This document shows, in pieces, positions 10,828 to 22,313 of a stretch of DNA of 64,000 nt. The DNA comes from Solen grandis. Taxonomy: Eukaryota > Mollusca > Bivalvia > Adapedonta > Solenidae. Both the position numbers and the translations under genes were made by a program. The stretch covers positions 41,435,126 to 41,499,125 of the forward strand of contig CM037794.1 of the NCBI GenBank assembly GCA_021229015.1. The letters run 5' to 3'. Under the pieces are notes generated by a model that worked only from the letters and a program-made list of their open reading frames with translations, was not told where the DNA came from and did no database searches. The first letter of the stretch is position 1. Every line of letters begins with the position of its first letter.

Positions 10828-13800
10828 TCTTCTTCTTCTTTATGGTATTGACACTCCTTCAGTACTTTGAAGATTATGTGTCAGCGCTGGTATATGAAAA
10901 AGTATTTTGATTCAATTAAATGTGAATAAGGAACATATTTTACAAGGTGAATAGTTAAAACTATATACATGTAGGTTTTTGTTTACTGATGAAGGCAAGA
11001 TAGGAGGACAGGTACAGTTACTTGAGCTTTAAAAGCGTCAACTGTGTCTGCTTGTTGGGCCACAACAGGTAGCATATTCCACTGAACTATAGTGCGTGGG
11101 AAAAATGAATATTTATGAGTCTATTGTTGTGCTTATGTGCCTAAAGTTATTCATATTGTTATATCTTAATCTAGTGTTAACAGGGATGAGTATATTTTCA
11201 GGATATATAGCAACTAACTGATGTACAATTTTATAAAACATAATAAGACGGATTTTAGTTCTTCTAATTTCTAAGGATGGCCAATTGAGAGTATTTATCA
11301 TGTCAGTGACAGAACTTGTATTGTGGTATCTATTGGTAATGAATCTAGCTGCTCTTCTTTGGACTTCTCTACTTGGTTTATTTGATTTTTCATGTATGGG
11401 TCCCATATTGTAGATGAGTATTCAATTTTGGGTCTGACAATAGCTTTATATGCCTGTTCTTTGACTTTTTGTGAATTAACTTTAAGATTTCTACGTAGGA
11501 AGCCTAGTGTCTGATTCGCTTTGTTTGTAATGTTATTTATGTGTTCATCCCATTTTAAGTTATTTTGGATGGTAACTCCCAAGTATTTAGCTGAATTTAC
11601 TCTAGTTAAAATATGGTCATGAAGTTTATATGAGAAATTTATTGGGCGTCGTTTTCGTGTCACACTAAGAGTGTTACACTTGTCAGGATGGAATGCCATG
11701 AGCCAATCTTGCTCCCACTTGACAGCAGCATTCAGATCAGATTGGAGGAGTTCAGCATCCTCAACATTCCTGATAGGTTTATATATGATGCTGTCATCGG
11801 CAAAAAGCCTTAAAGTGCTATGCTTAAGATAATCAGCAAAATCATTTATGTAGATGTTGAATAAGGTCGGGCCCAGGACTGTGCCTTGAGGCACGCCAGA
11901 AGAAACGGGTATAGTGTTTGACGATTTTCCATCAAGTATCACTGTTTGTGTTCGATTAAGTAGAAAATCAGAAATCCAATTTAATGTTTTTGAATTAATT
12001 CCGTAGTATTCAAGCTTATACAGTAGATGTTTATGAGAGACTTTATCAAATGCTTTGGAGAAATCCATCAGGATTATGTCAGTTTGGATGTTATCGTTAT
12101 TAAGTTTGCTTATATCTTGTAAAAAGGAAATAAGTTGTGTTTCACAGGAACGAGATGATCTGAATCCATGTTGAAGGTCATATAATATGTTGTGTTTTTG
12201 AAGGTGAGTCATAATTTTACTAGATATAACATGTTCTAAGAGCTTGCAACAGATACAAGTCAAAGATATGGGTCTATAGTTTATTGCATTACATTTGTCA
12301 CCCTTTTTGTATACTGGACAGACATTTGCATGTTTCCAATCTGTAGGGATTTTTCCTTGGCGAAGAGATTTATTGAAAATTAATGTTAAAATCGGGGTGA
12401 TGATATCTTTACTTTATTTTAATAATTTTGCATTGATTTCATCAGGGCCTGATGCTTTGTACTCATTGATGTTTGCTAATAGTTTTTCAATTCCATTCCC
12501 AGTAATCTGTATGTCTTGCATATGAGGGTGTGGACTTGGTCCTTTATTTGGTATAGGGTCTGAAGTTATTGGTGTGAAGGCTTTTTGAAACTGATTGTTT
12601 AGAATGTTTGCTTTAGAGACAGTGTCAGTCTCAAGCACCCCCCTCTCCTTGAGTGGTGGGACTGATGATGTTTCGGTTTTCTGTGTTTTAATGTAGGAGA
12701 ATAGCTTTTTTGGATATTTATTAAATTTATTTGTATCTTGGTCAGGGATAGGAATATTAAGGATCATGTTTTCTACATATTCCCAATAGGCTTTCCTCTG
12801 TTCTCTTTGAATCTGAGCTTTTAGTTGTTTTAGTTTTTCAGAATTTTTATGCTCTTTGTTACGATTTAACAATTTGTGTCGGTATTTGTTCATTTTTTTA
12901 CGTAATTGATTCGAGATCCAGGGCAGTTTATGGTTAGGCTTGGTATTTTTAGATGGAATGTTTATAGATGATGTTTTATGTATAGCTGTTTTGAACATGT
13001 TCCAGAGGGTTTCAACATCTGTTGTTTGTTCTATCTTATGAAGCTCTTTGTATGTTTGACTCAAGTCTGATTTGATGGCATCCCAGTTTTTTTAAATTTT
13101 TCTTGATTTTTGTTTGGTTCTGTGTAGTGATAAGTTACAGGTGGCTAATACTATGTCATGATCTGCAATGCCAATGGGGGGTATTGTGTCTATATTGTCT
13201 ATAACTGAGGGGTAATTTGTTAATAGTAAATCCAGAGTTTTATCTTTTCTGGTTGGTTTCTTTACAAGCTGGGTTAGAGAATGATCGCCAAGTATGTCCA
13301 ATAGTTCTTGATGGTGTTTTGTATAGGGCTTTCCAGGAATTGTACTATTTGACATCCAGTCAATGTGACCTAGGTTAAAGTCTCCTCCTATAAGTAGTAT
13401 TGATTTAGAGTTAGGATTTATCCGACTTAAAGAGAGATCAAGTTGTTGCAATGAGACACTGTCATTTAGATGAGGCCTATAAAAGGAGCCAATTGTTAAT
13501 TTTCTGGAGTTGGAAAGGGTGATATCAACCCATACATTTTCTGAGTTTGTTTGGAGTTCTTTGTTTTCGGTAGATTGATATAAGTTTTTGACAGCTATCA
13601 AAACACCTCCAAAACTTTGACCTTTTTGATTTTGGGGTCTATCTTTTCTGTAAACACTGAAAAGGTGAGGATCAAAGAATTCTGAGGAGGAGATACTTGA
13701 GTCTAACCATGTCTCAGTTCCAATAATGATGTCTGGAGAGACAGAATCAAATAAGGCATCAATTTCAGGTTTTTTGTTCTTAATTGACTGAAAGTTGATC

Positions 13801-14490
13801 AAGGCAACTTGTATAGGGCGAGCATTGCGGGGTTGGTTTTTAGTATTTACTTTTTTTGGATTGAATTGTTTGGTGATTTTCGGTGAGGATGTTGCATATG
13901 GTCTCCCTGGGCTTTCATTATTGTTGAGCGAGGAAAATGAGTTAGAGGTTTCAATTGTATTATTAAAGTAAGAACTTGAGAAGTTGGGTAGCCCACATTT
14001 AAGGCAGTGCCAAGACAGATTGCTATTATCCATGATACCATACATGGTATCCGACATGCCACCCTGACAGTCAGTGTGGTACCATGTGTGACAGGAGTCA
14101 CATTCGAGGGCCCTGGACTTCCATGTTACATTCTTTCCACACGTACCGCATGGCCATCTAGGCATCTTAGGGCCTGGGTTTGGCTTTATTTGGTTCCCAA
14201 GTAGGAGTTTTATGACGAGGTGGATATTTTTATTATAGAAGAGAGCATTTTCCCTTAATTCGGAAGGGTTTTGGATGGTGAAACAGCCAGTAGTAAACAT
14301 GAACATTGTCATTAATTCTCAAGGTGCAAACATTTATGAGGGTCTCTTTAGGGCTCGGAACAGGTTGATCTGAGGCGTTTTTGTGCAGATAATCCTCATT
14401 TTTGTATGATAATGAGACACATAAGACATACAAGAGGCAATTTAAAACACATTTCATGTTATTTTCCTGTCTTTTACTTGGTGATGTCAT
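10828..14490 (-). mobile_element. CR1/L2/jockey-like LINE with PHD finger, 2A-like motif, endonuclease and RT
   Basis: A non-LTR retrotransposon of about 3.6 kb read on the minus strand. A single long coding region covers 14312-11113. The 3' UTR runs to a short AAG repeat (10828-10845), a simple-repeat 3' end as in CR1/L2-like elements. The 5' border is uncertain; I place it near 14490 because nothing recognisable of the element lies beyond. Clade placement rests on the RT motif GVPQGTVLGP and the AFDKVSHKHLL block, shared by CR1, L2, Rex1 and jockey relatives. Confidence 0.8.
11113..14312 (-). pseudogene. LINE polyprotein: 2A-like, PHD, APE endonuclease, reverse transcriptase
   Basis: About 1066 codons. 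Residues 41-48 are QIKPNPGP, a 2A-like NPGP end. A PHD finger follows with C55, C58, C71, C74, H79, C82, C103 and C106 (Cys4-His-Cys3). An APE-type endonuclease starts near residue 165 with ETWL (Glu199), GGDFN (Asp310, Asn312) and IADHD (Asp383, His384). The reverse transcriptase has RPISLT, AFDKVSH, GVPQGTVLGP and the catalytic FADD, then a C-terminal thumb and tail (RRAARFI). The frame is interrupted by a TAA at 13094-13092 and a TAA at 12416-12414; in both cases the same frame continues on the other side. One base is lost near 11370, where the frame changes between NQINQVEK and VQRRAARF. All catalytic motifs survive, so the copy is young but dead unless the stops are sequence errors. Confidence 0.85.
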
Positions 14491-14984
14491 CTTGTGGTCA
14501 TTGGTAGGGAGAAAGGATGATCATATGGTACAGATTCTCCTAGGACCGTGCTCGAAAATGGGATGTGACACAAAAACAAGACATACAAGTGTTAGTCACT
14601 GATGCAGATTAAATTCTTCGTCCCGTGTGCTACCCACGGTTACATATGATACACAACACAAATGAGCAAATTAGCACATGAAAAGTAAAGGTTTGAAAGA
14701 GATAGTTTGTAACAAGTTACCTGTACATACGATCTTCTTAAACTGTCAGATTTTAACCGGAAGTTGTAACATAGGTAAAGAGGAGGGAGGAAAATTTTCT
14801 GTATGGCGTTATTTCGCAAAGTTTCCTAATATCTTGCGTTCAAAATCAGTCAAAATAAGTTTAAGATCTAATTAGTATCAAAAAGAATCGAGAGATTTGA
14901 TAAATTAATGATAAATAGATATAATTCTTAGCTCCGAGAAAATTTTGTATCCCGCGCCCAGCGCATGCGCAATCATCATCTGTA

Positions 14985-15165
14985 ATATTGTATAACCTTA
15001 TTCTTAAGTTTGCAAGTATATTTAAAGTTTATTGCAATTCTCGATTTAATTTATTACAATTCTCGTATCCGTGTAAACCAGAATTGCAATTAAGTTATTG
15101 CAATTGTATTGCAAATCTGGCCGTTATTGCCATTCTGGTTGTAACGTGCCACATTCCATGCATAG
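14985..15165. repeat. Third copy of the TTGCAAT-rich repeat
   Basis: Shares ACCTTATTCTTAAGTTT and GTTTATTGCAATTCTCGATTT with 10655-10800, and AACCAGAATTGCAATAAAGTT-like sequence with 10437-10625. It sits about 0.5 kb beyond the 5' end of the LINE. Confidence 0.6.
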
Positions 15166-15472
15166 GCCTAACCTTTAACATGACAAAACTGTCTGTTAGT
15201 GCCCGTGAACTAATTAATGCCAACCATACATATATTCACTTTTTTTCTTTAAGATATTTATGTGGAAAAAAAATGCTTGTTATCCACATACTTTAACTGA
15301 CAAACTCGAAGCTTTCCACGGAATATAGGATCAAGTAATCAGCATCTGAGTCTCTTTTTTTTTCCCCTAAGCACCATACGTGAAACCTTGGAACAAAATA
15401 GTCTTTTAAGCGACTAATCTAAATGACGTCACGATCACGTGGTATTGTCACACTGTATATAAGATAACCTGA

Positions 15473-16015
15473 TTGATTCCTAGCCATGTGGGGATACAGG
15501 GAAATGATCAAGCAGACGAAAATGCAAAACAAGGCTCCAAAAATGGTTACCCGCTTAATATAGAACTTAATAAAAATGAGATATATTCACTCATTAAACA
15601 GAAAGGGCAAGACAAATTCCAAAAACTCTGGGAAGAAAGTCACGACTCTATGAAAATGTTCGTTCCTAAGATTAAAAATAAGTGCTATAACTACAGTAGT
15701 GTTAGGAGAGAAGATGTAGCACTAAACAGGTTAAAACTAGGAATGTCTGGGATAAGAACACAAAATTTCTCAGAGGAAACCAAATGTCGTTTCTGCCCTG
15801 AAACAGAAACAGTGGGTCATATTTTCTTTGACACCACTAAGAAATGTCACCAACTCACAGAATTCAGAGAAGGCTTAAAAAATAGACTGTACAAAGAGGG
15901 AATAACAAGTCTGACTATCAAATCCCTAGTGTACCCGGATGGCAAAGATTCAGAAATCATTACTAGGAATGTATTGACGTTTCTGAGGGAAACGGGATAC
16001 ATTAATAAAATTTAA
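15473..16015 (+). pseudogene. RNase H C-terminus and RT zinc-binding domain fragment
   Basis: 180 residues starting IPSHVGIQGNDQADENAK, the last conserved block of non-LTR RNase H domains (HxGxxGNxxAD, with the catalytic Asp). It continues with a region ending in a knuckle C-x2-C-x8-H-x5-H-like pattern (CRFCPETETVGHIFFDTT, then CH), as in the zf-RVT tail of LINE polyproteins. The ORF is open to its natural TAA at 16013-16015. The reverse transcriptase and endonuclease are absent. Confidence 0.75.
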
Positions 16016-16065
16016 ATAAAGTAAACTAGAAATAAAACAATGAGGTAGTGGTGAAGGGGGAAGTA

Positions 16066-16440
16066 ACAGGACTAAAAATAGGGCAGTCTCCATTGTGCTG
16101 TTTGGAGGGGACAATTCAGAGACCTTAAGTCTCGTTGGGCGTACTTATACCCATCCCCTCTGGACATCACAGTGGGGACCTAAAATAGCAAAACAGCAAA
16201 ATAAGGTATAACCAAATCACCTCATAACCTAAATCTATATATAATTTGAATAACCAATAACCAAACAAGATAGGGAAAGAGATAAAAACATACATTCAAA
16301 ATAGGGCAGTCCCCATTGTGCTGTTTGGAGGGGACAATTCAGAGACCTTAAGTCTCGTTGGGCGTACATATACCCATCCCCTCCGGGCATCACAGTGGGG
16401 ACCTAAAATAGCAAAATAGCAAAACAATGTATAAATCAAA
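16066..16440 (+). repeat. Tandem duplication of about 230 bp in LINE 3' UTR
   Basis: The block AAAATAGGGCAGTC(T/C)CCATTG followed by TTTGGAGGGGACAATTCAGA occurs at about 16075 and again at about 16300, nearly unchanged, with the same CATCACAGTGGGGACCTAAA further on. A duplicated 3' UTR unit can act as a copy-number-variable end for the element. Confidence 0.75.
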
Positions 16441-17499
16441 TTATCTCTAATTAGTAGAGAGTAAAAATAAGCACAAAAAAAATTAGTACTACCACAAGGT
16501 GAGGATGGGAAGGGTGGGATATTCATAATAAGTAGGTGACAAGTGACACCAGGTCAAAGAATAGTCACAAGTCACGCGCACAAATTAAAAGACAATTTTA
16601 ATAAAGAAAGCATATTAAAGGAAATTACGGAGTGATGTAGAGGGCAAAACAGAACAGTCTGTATGCCCAAAACACCAATCCGTAAACATGAGCAAGAAAC
16701 GCGCGGAAAATTTAAGATATTACCACGGACACGAAGTAACATAAAGTCGGCAATTTTCAATAATTTAAAAAATATTTGTAAAACTCTTATAAGTAATAAT
16801 ATGCCGACAAAACTCTAAATTAGAGTTTAAATTTAGACACTTTGGCTGAACCATTTATAAGGAACTCTTCCTTACTAGCATATATGCTATCAAAATTCAA
16901 AAAAGGGAAATTCCCTTTTCTTTTTCTTCAATGTCGTTCTTTTTCTTTTCTCTCCTCAGAGACCGGAAACAGAGATAGAAGGGTGTACATAGACCTGATT
17001 AAGGCCAATTCTTTTCTAACTATTACAATTGTCTATCCTCTGACTATAATATAAACCTACCAAAAAAGCAGCACTCTCTTGCTGCTGGAGGTTACTCTGG
17101 TCCGACAAAGAAACAAAAAGTCTACCCCTATGAGCCCTTTTGGACCACAGTCCAAAAGGGACAAAATATAAATGTACACCCGGATATCTCTAAAAGCAAT
17201 TTATTTGGCAAACTATTTTCAAGGACTTAATCCTTGCTAGCTTAAATTAAAGCTATCAAAATTCTAAATTAGAACTTATTTCCAAGACCTTTCTCAGTTA
17301 TTTGGCACCTTTTTGGCAGCTAGGGATTATTTTATTAAGTAAAACGTACTTTTTCAAAAATTTACATTCGAAATTCAAAATTAAAAGACTTCGCATAATG
17401 CCGAGCCGCCTATGGCTTAAGGCTGTGAGTCTTTAAACACTTAAGTAAAAAAAACAAAAAAAAACGTTAACTTATATTTAAGTAAATTGTTTTATTTCA

Positions 17500-17807
17500 C
17501 ACGTGTATATTGATTATACTATTGAGCTATTCTGCTTAACCAAGCAGTTAATATGCGGTCAGAAACGCCGGTGCCAAATCCTCCCCCACCAACAAGTGGT
17601 TGGATTATTTTTGTATCAATAGCGTTGCAGCGACCTAGAAGCAAACGTGTTCAAAAGAGTATTAATTGGAGGACGAGAAGGAAGCCTATGTTTTGGTTTC
17701 AAGCTCATGTACAGTATGTGGCTATAAACTCTCAGTGCGCTTTGTTGCAGTTAATAGAAGTTATCTACCTTCCCGCCTGATAACTCTTCAAATAGAAGGT
17801 ATCAAAT
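17500..17807 (+). promoter_or_regulatory. Putative BRAT1 promoter/5' UTR region
   Basis: About 300 bp between the A-rich end of the LINE and the BRAT1 start, with higher GC than its surroundings. An ORF at 17553-17780 reads without family resemblance and is not in a convincing context; I regard it as chance. No TATA box is placed with confidence. Confidence 0.3.
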
Positions 17808-17937
17808 ATGTCCGCGAAACGTGATAATCCTGAAATTTTGCATGGCCTTCAACAAGTATTTAAATTTCTTTTACGCAAAAATACGATACACGATGATTCG
17901 GTGTTGCACTCACTATTAGATCTGATAGACAAGCAGC
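17808..17937 (+). CDS. BRAT1: BRAT1 exon 1
   Basis: 43 codons plus one base; donor CAGC/GTAAGT. The ORF beyond 17937 (to 18023) is intronic read-through. Confidence 0.72.
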
Positions 17938-20580
17938 GTAAGTTCCTCTTACAGGACATATTCTTCCTTAATTTACCAGATTTCGCGAATTTAAATTCCA
18001 TTGTTGCAACTTGCTTTATCTGATCTTTTTTTCTTTGATGATTGAGAAGGGCCTTAAATTGGGGTTTAAAGTATCATTTTGTTTAGTTTCGGGGAAAAGA
18101 AAACACTGCGTAAAATAGCATTGTTTGTGAAAACTGCTCGAATGTAAAGATACTGCTGCCTACAGGACCTTTATATTTTGATGCCCATTAACCGCCTTCG
18201 ATATCCTCAGAGTGAAACATTGCATTAGTGTAAATAGCCCGAGAATACCAATATGGCGAACTGAATACTTGAGGATATTGAAAGGAAAATAAAAGCTCAC
18301 AAAAAAAACCTCATTATTTATATCTGTATTTTTATCTTTCTTGCTTAAAATATTTTTTCTGGCATATGATTTTGAGACTGGTGGTGGATTATATGCAATT
18401 ATTTGGCAGCTATCTACCAAGTTAATGAGTAACCTTTGAGTTATGACTCAAACAGTCCATTCAGTGTGCCGCTTTGTATGACATGCAATGTTTGGTGCCG
18501 ATTGTCACGCCTCTGCATCCCGTAGAGAATATCACCAAACCGAAAGAAGAATGATATCACAAATTACTGGACTATGGACATGTTTTAAATGACAAATTTG
18601 TTAGCAATAAAACAAGCAAAAAATGGATTTTTATTAAAGTGCATGTTAAATTACATAGATTTATCTTTATGTCTCATTTCATAGTGAAACTCTTAAAATA
18701 AGCACTTTCCAAACACCTAATCTAAATTCCACACATTGCTCAATGAGAAATAAACATACACTTGATGTGACTTGAGATTTTTCCATTGTCACTGATTGGT
18801 CAGTTTGAATCAGTAAATTATACCAGGTATTGCCGATCCCCTGTGAAATTGTCTATACAGGGATGGCGAAATCCATTGTCCGAGTTGTCAGAGTCGTACA
18901 TTTGCCGGCACGGACAATAAATTTTCACTGTTGACTTGTCCGTGGACAACCAAAAATCCGAATCCGTAGCAAATATTTAAATTCCAAACTCTAAACTGCA
19001 GCTTTTCAATTGTAAAGATATCTGTAACGTGCATCTGTTAAATAAAGTTTATTTTTCGGCATCTTACAAGATGATCCACATATTAAACCATTCCATTTTG
19101 ATGGTTTCAATTTCTAAAATGTTAAGATATGAAAATTAAAGGTCAAAGTCAGCGGTAAGTTCTTTGTCAAATGGATCAATTCCTTATTAATATTTGTCCC
19201 AAACAAGAAAAGGGGAAGACTATCCCGATCAAACCCCCAAGTAAACAATAAAAGATTAAGATTAAAAATACGGTGAAAAAAAGCGTTAAAGATCATTTTA
19301 AGAATCATGCCTTCAAGACTTCCAATGGCTTAGAGTCGACGAAAAAGTGATCGGCGAAATGTTGAAATTGACGGCAATAACAGATGCATAAGACAATTCT
19401 GCAGTGTTACACAGTTTGAATGTTAAATCAGTCAGTAAAAAATGTTTCTAGTTTCATGCCAAAATTAATTTATTGAGAGTAGTAATAAAATTTCAATTAA
19501 TACCAGTAGTTTTTCAATAAGTACGGACAAGTAGTGTTTTGCTACTGACAAGTGAAATTTTAATTTTGTTTGTCCGTGGACAGGTAAAATAAAACAATAT
19601 TTCGCCATGACCCCTGCTATAGAGATTTGTTCCTTATTAATAAATATTATTTAATCATGAAATAATCTACTGCCCACTATGTAGTCAATGTTCATATATT
19701 ATGACCTGTTTCTTTCATGCAGTTCATACTTTTTGGAACTTCTGATTAAAAGGTATTTTTTCTGAAACAATCATCATGTATGTTTCAGTTATTGGTACAG
19801 AGTTAGTTCAAGCATCAGGATTAGAAGACTTTCTCCGTGCATTAGTTGATCAGTGTGAAGCTCTAGATCCAGCTACACTAACATTTGCTATACAGACTGT
19901 TGGCATTGTTGGTCAAAATGAGGTTTTCTTTCACCACTACTCAGATTTGCTTGCACAATTTTGTGTGGCAGTGTGGTCTTGCAAGTCTGTTTTTACAGAT
20001 ATCTCTGTCAGAACTTCACTGTTCATCAGTCTGACAAAGATTGTCAAACATAGGTCTGGATTTGATTGGTTGACTTCAAGACATGAAGGTAATATGATAC
20101 ACAATTACTTCTTATTTTCTTCATTTAATATAAATATGTTTTTAATCTATTCAGTGTGTGTGTTTTATAAATTATGTATATTGTGTAATATTTGAAACAT
20201 TTTCCAGTTATCTTGCTTCTTAAATAAATCAGCAGTAATATAAAACAGTTTACTTATAAATCTCAGCAATATTTATTTTAAGACTATATTATAATTATAT
20301 ATCTTATTTATGTAATAAAAAATGAAATTTACTTTTAGTAAAAAAACAACTTTTTATCTTATACATTATTATTTAGATTTCATTCTGAATGCATTTTCAC
20401 ATCTTGAGAGAGGGATCAGCATTTTCCTGGATAAGTCCATCACACAGTTCCTGTCTTGTGTGTTAGCTGATGAGAAAATCGAAACCCATCTAGGAGATGG
20501 GAAAAAACTGCAGAAAGTGCAACAAAAAGTTATGGATGTCATCTCACAAACCATACATAATAGTGTATTCTGTTTATCAG
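17808..20580 (+). CDS. BRAT1: BRAT1 (BRCA1-associated ATM activator 1), exons 1-3, 3' end missing
   Basis: Three plus-strand exons (17808-17937, 19789-20088, 20377-20580) join with all three donors in phase 1. The first 211 or so residues align along their length with the N-terminus of vertebrate BRAT1: a DDSVLHSLLDLI helix, LDPATLTFAIQTVGIVGQNE, an RTSLFISLTKIVKHRSGF stretch, and the block ending QQKVMDVISQTI. BRAT1 is a HEAT-repeat scaffold of about 820 residues in humans. It binds ATM/BRCA1 in the DNA-damage response and, by more recent work, the INTS9/INTS11 module of Integrator. The start ATG (GCGAAACG context, no upstream in-frame alternative) matches the family N-terminus. Exon 3 ends with CAG/GTAGGC, but no exon 4 is recognisable before the gap at 21190 or after it, so most of the gene is missing. 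Assignment rests on recalled family sequence, not a search. Confidence 0.75.
18858..19616. mobile_element. hAT-like non-autonomous element in BRAT1 intron 1
   Basis: Left end CAGGGATGGCGAAAT and right end ATTTCGCCATGACCCCTG are inverted (imperfect). They enclose about 760 bp containing further inverted TTGTCCGTGGACA blocks. Flanks share CTATA on both sides, a partial target duplication. The CAGGG terminus suits hAT elements; no transposase is present. Confidence 0.55.
19789..20088 (+). CDS. BRAT1: BRAT1 exon 2
   Basis: Acceptor TGTTTCAG, donor GAAG/GTAATA. Two bases complete the Leu codon begun in exon 1; one base is carried into exon 3. The ATG at 19776 and the ORF tail to 20195 are intronic. 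Confidence 0.76.
20377..20580 (+). CDS. BRAT1: BRAT1 exon 3
   Basis: Acceptor ATTTAG; the first two bases complete an Asp codon. It encodes FILNAFSHLERGISIFLDK and the VMDVISQTI helix, ending Leu-Ser at CAG/GTAGGC (phase 1). Confidence 0.74.
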
Positions 20581-20668
20581 GTAGGCACACAAGTACCATG
20601 ATTTGTCTTTTTTTTTTACATTTATCATTAGTTTGTACTGATTTAAATTCAAGTGAAATATGCCAATT

Positions 20669-20910
20669 TTAACCCTTTCCCTCATAGAGGAAACCATGAA
20701 AAGACCTATGCGAACAGCATAAAACCAGATCAGCCTGTGAGTAACTCGCAGGCTGATCAGGTTTTATGCTGTTCGTTGCTCCTCAGTGGTCTGGAAATGA
20801 GGATTTTGTAATTAAATTTGGTAAGGTTTAACTGTGGTTTTCTGCAGATCAGGCTTTATGTGGTACCTATTGAGTGTGTCAAAATGAGGCTATATGAGGG
20901 AAAGGGTTAA
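20669..20910. mobile_element. TTAA-bounded 242-bp MITE, copy 1
   Basis: Perfect 18-bp terminal inverted repeats TTAACCCTTTCCCTCATA / TATGAGGGAAAGGGTTAA, with TTAA at both tips as in piggyBac-type insertion. An internal 65-base hairpin (20711-20775) has 32-bp arms with two mismatches and a one-base loop. It lies in BRAT1 intron 3, 88 bp after exon 3. Same length as the copy at 50030-50271. Confidence 0.85.
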
Positions 20911-21189
20911 GAAAGAATTTCAGCACAGTGAATATACATAAGTTGGTTTATTATTCCCAATAGGGATATGACCTAAATTAAGCTGTATGTCAACATTTGT
21001 ATATTGTTGTACATTTAGCTTTACATAGATGCAGAGAAACAACTTTTGAAATAAATCTGCACTTGACCAAAATATCTTTCTTCTTTTTCAACCTTTAAGC
21101 ACTTAACACTGTCGAGTGGAAGTTACCAATAACTGCAGAACTTAAAAGTTAGAAATCCCATCCCAGTAGTGGCTATAGATTCTCTTGAC
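20911..21189. other. Sequence before scaffold gap, nothing recognised
   Basis: AT-rich, presumably BRAT1 intron 3. No further exon is visible. Confidence 0.4.
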
Positions 21190-21289
21190 NNNNNNNNNNN
21201 NNNNNNNNNNNNNNNNNNNNNNNNNNNNNNNNNNNNNNNNNNNNNNNNNNNNNNNNNNNNNNNNNNNNNNNNNNNNNNNNNNNNNNNNN
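21190..21289. other. Assembly gap of 100 N
   Basis: Exactly 100 N, the usual placeholder for a scaffold join of unknown size. The ORF that runs through it is an artefact. Confidence 0.98.
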
Positions 21290-22039
21290 AAGTTGTATTC
21301 CAGTGTCCTTAAAGCAGCTCGGAAAAAAAAGAAAAAATCTACTCTCCCTTGTTCATGTTGGTAAAGTCTTGTTTTTGACAAATAAATCGGCTCGTGTAGG
21401 TCACATTGCCCGGGAAAACGCAACTCTTCATAAACACCCGCTTCGTGGAATTTTGGTAAAATATAGAATACACTATCTCCGAAGTAGATATTGCTGACCA
21501 CGTGACACATTTCGCAACATAGCTTTTTTAGCGGTCCCGGGTAGAAAATACGTAAACTTTTCAGCATGTTAAGTGAGCAAAGAGTGAATGTGATTTTCCA
21601 CGTGAGGGCACACGGAAATAAAAAATCTTGATAAAGTTTTATACCGCTCGTAACCATGGGTAATTCTGATAGAAATACATAAGGATAGTAATGAAATATC
21701 GTTTACAGTTGTAAATTAATCTGATTGACAGAGATCTGTTCTTTCGCTTTTTGTTAACTATTTGTCTTATTTAGCAAAACGCACATTGCTACCAATACAA
21801 TGGTGCATCAACAACAGTGCTATATTAGAAACATCTTTCGACATAAATGCATCATAATATATAATGTTTAAATTAATAAAGTTCTTATTTTTAATGTTTT
21901 AGTTGATGGTATGAAAATTTAGCTCATCTGATTTACATAATTTATATAGATGTCTTGGCCATGGAAGGGAAGAGGGGAGATGAATGTACTTTTTTCCTAC
22001 TTTCTTTAATGTTACATCGCTGAGCTCCCTTGACATAGT

Positions 22040-22313
22040 TTGTTTGTTGGGTTTAAACGTCCCACCGACAGTATTTTCAGTTATTTGGAGACGATGTCTA
22101 CTTGAAACAAATATAGTGCTGCCACACTGCAGTATCACGCCGTAGACATGTGCCGATACCACACCCGGTCACATTATCCTGACACCAGGCCAACCAATCC
22201 TGCAACTACCTTATGAATATGCTGAGCGCCAAGCAAGGGCGCTATAACAGTACCATTTTTCACGTCTTTGGTATGTCGCGGCCGGGGGTTGAACCCATGA
22301 CCTCCCGCACCCG
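22040..22313 (-). mobile_element. SINE family A inside left arm
   Basis: Family A copy with tail at the left (GTTTGTTGGGTTTAAACGTC) and body through GGTATGTCGCGGCCGG; the tRNA-like head is partly lost. The same insertion sits in the right arm at 30091-30383, so it predates the duplication. Confidence 0.85.

Larger units (their letters stand above)
15463..17465 (+). mobile_element. 5'-truncated LINE tail with RNase H end and long 3' UTR
   Basis: Starts abruptly inside an RNase H domain, directly after an in-frame TGA, which marks a 5' truncation. After the coding part (15470-16015) comes a long non-coding region that includes a tandem duplication (16066-16440) and ends in an A-rich stretch near 17440-17465 (A8-C-A9). 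RNase H plus a C-terminal zinc knuckle points to the I/Nimb/ingi-like group rather than CR1. The 3' limit is an inference from the A-rich end. Confidence 0.6.

Noticed and set aside
17553..17780. 75-residue ORF upstream of BRAT1
   Set aside because: No family resemblance; more likely 5' UTR/promoter sequence.
21142..21657. 171-residue ORF spanning the N gap
   Set aside because: It reads through 100 N and the inverted-repeat arm; no domain, and the gap makes it artefactual.
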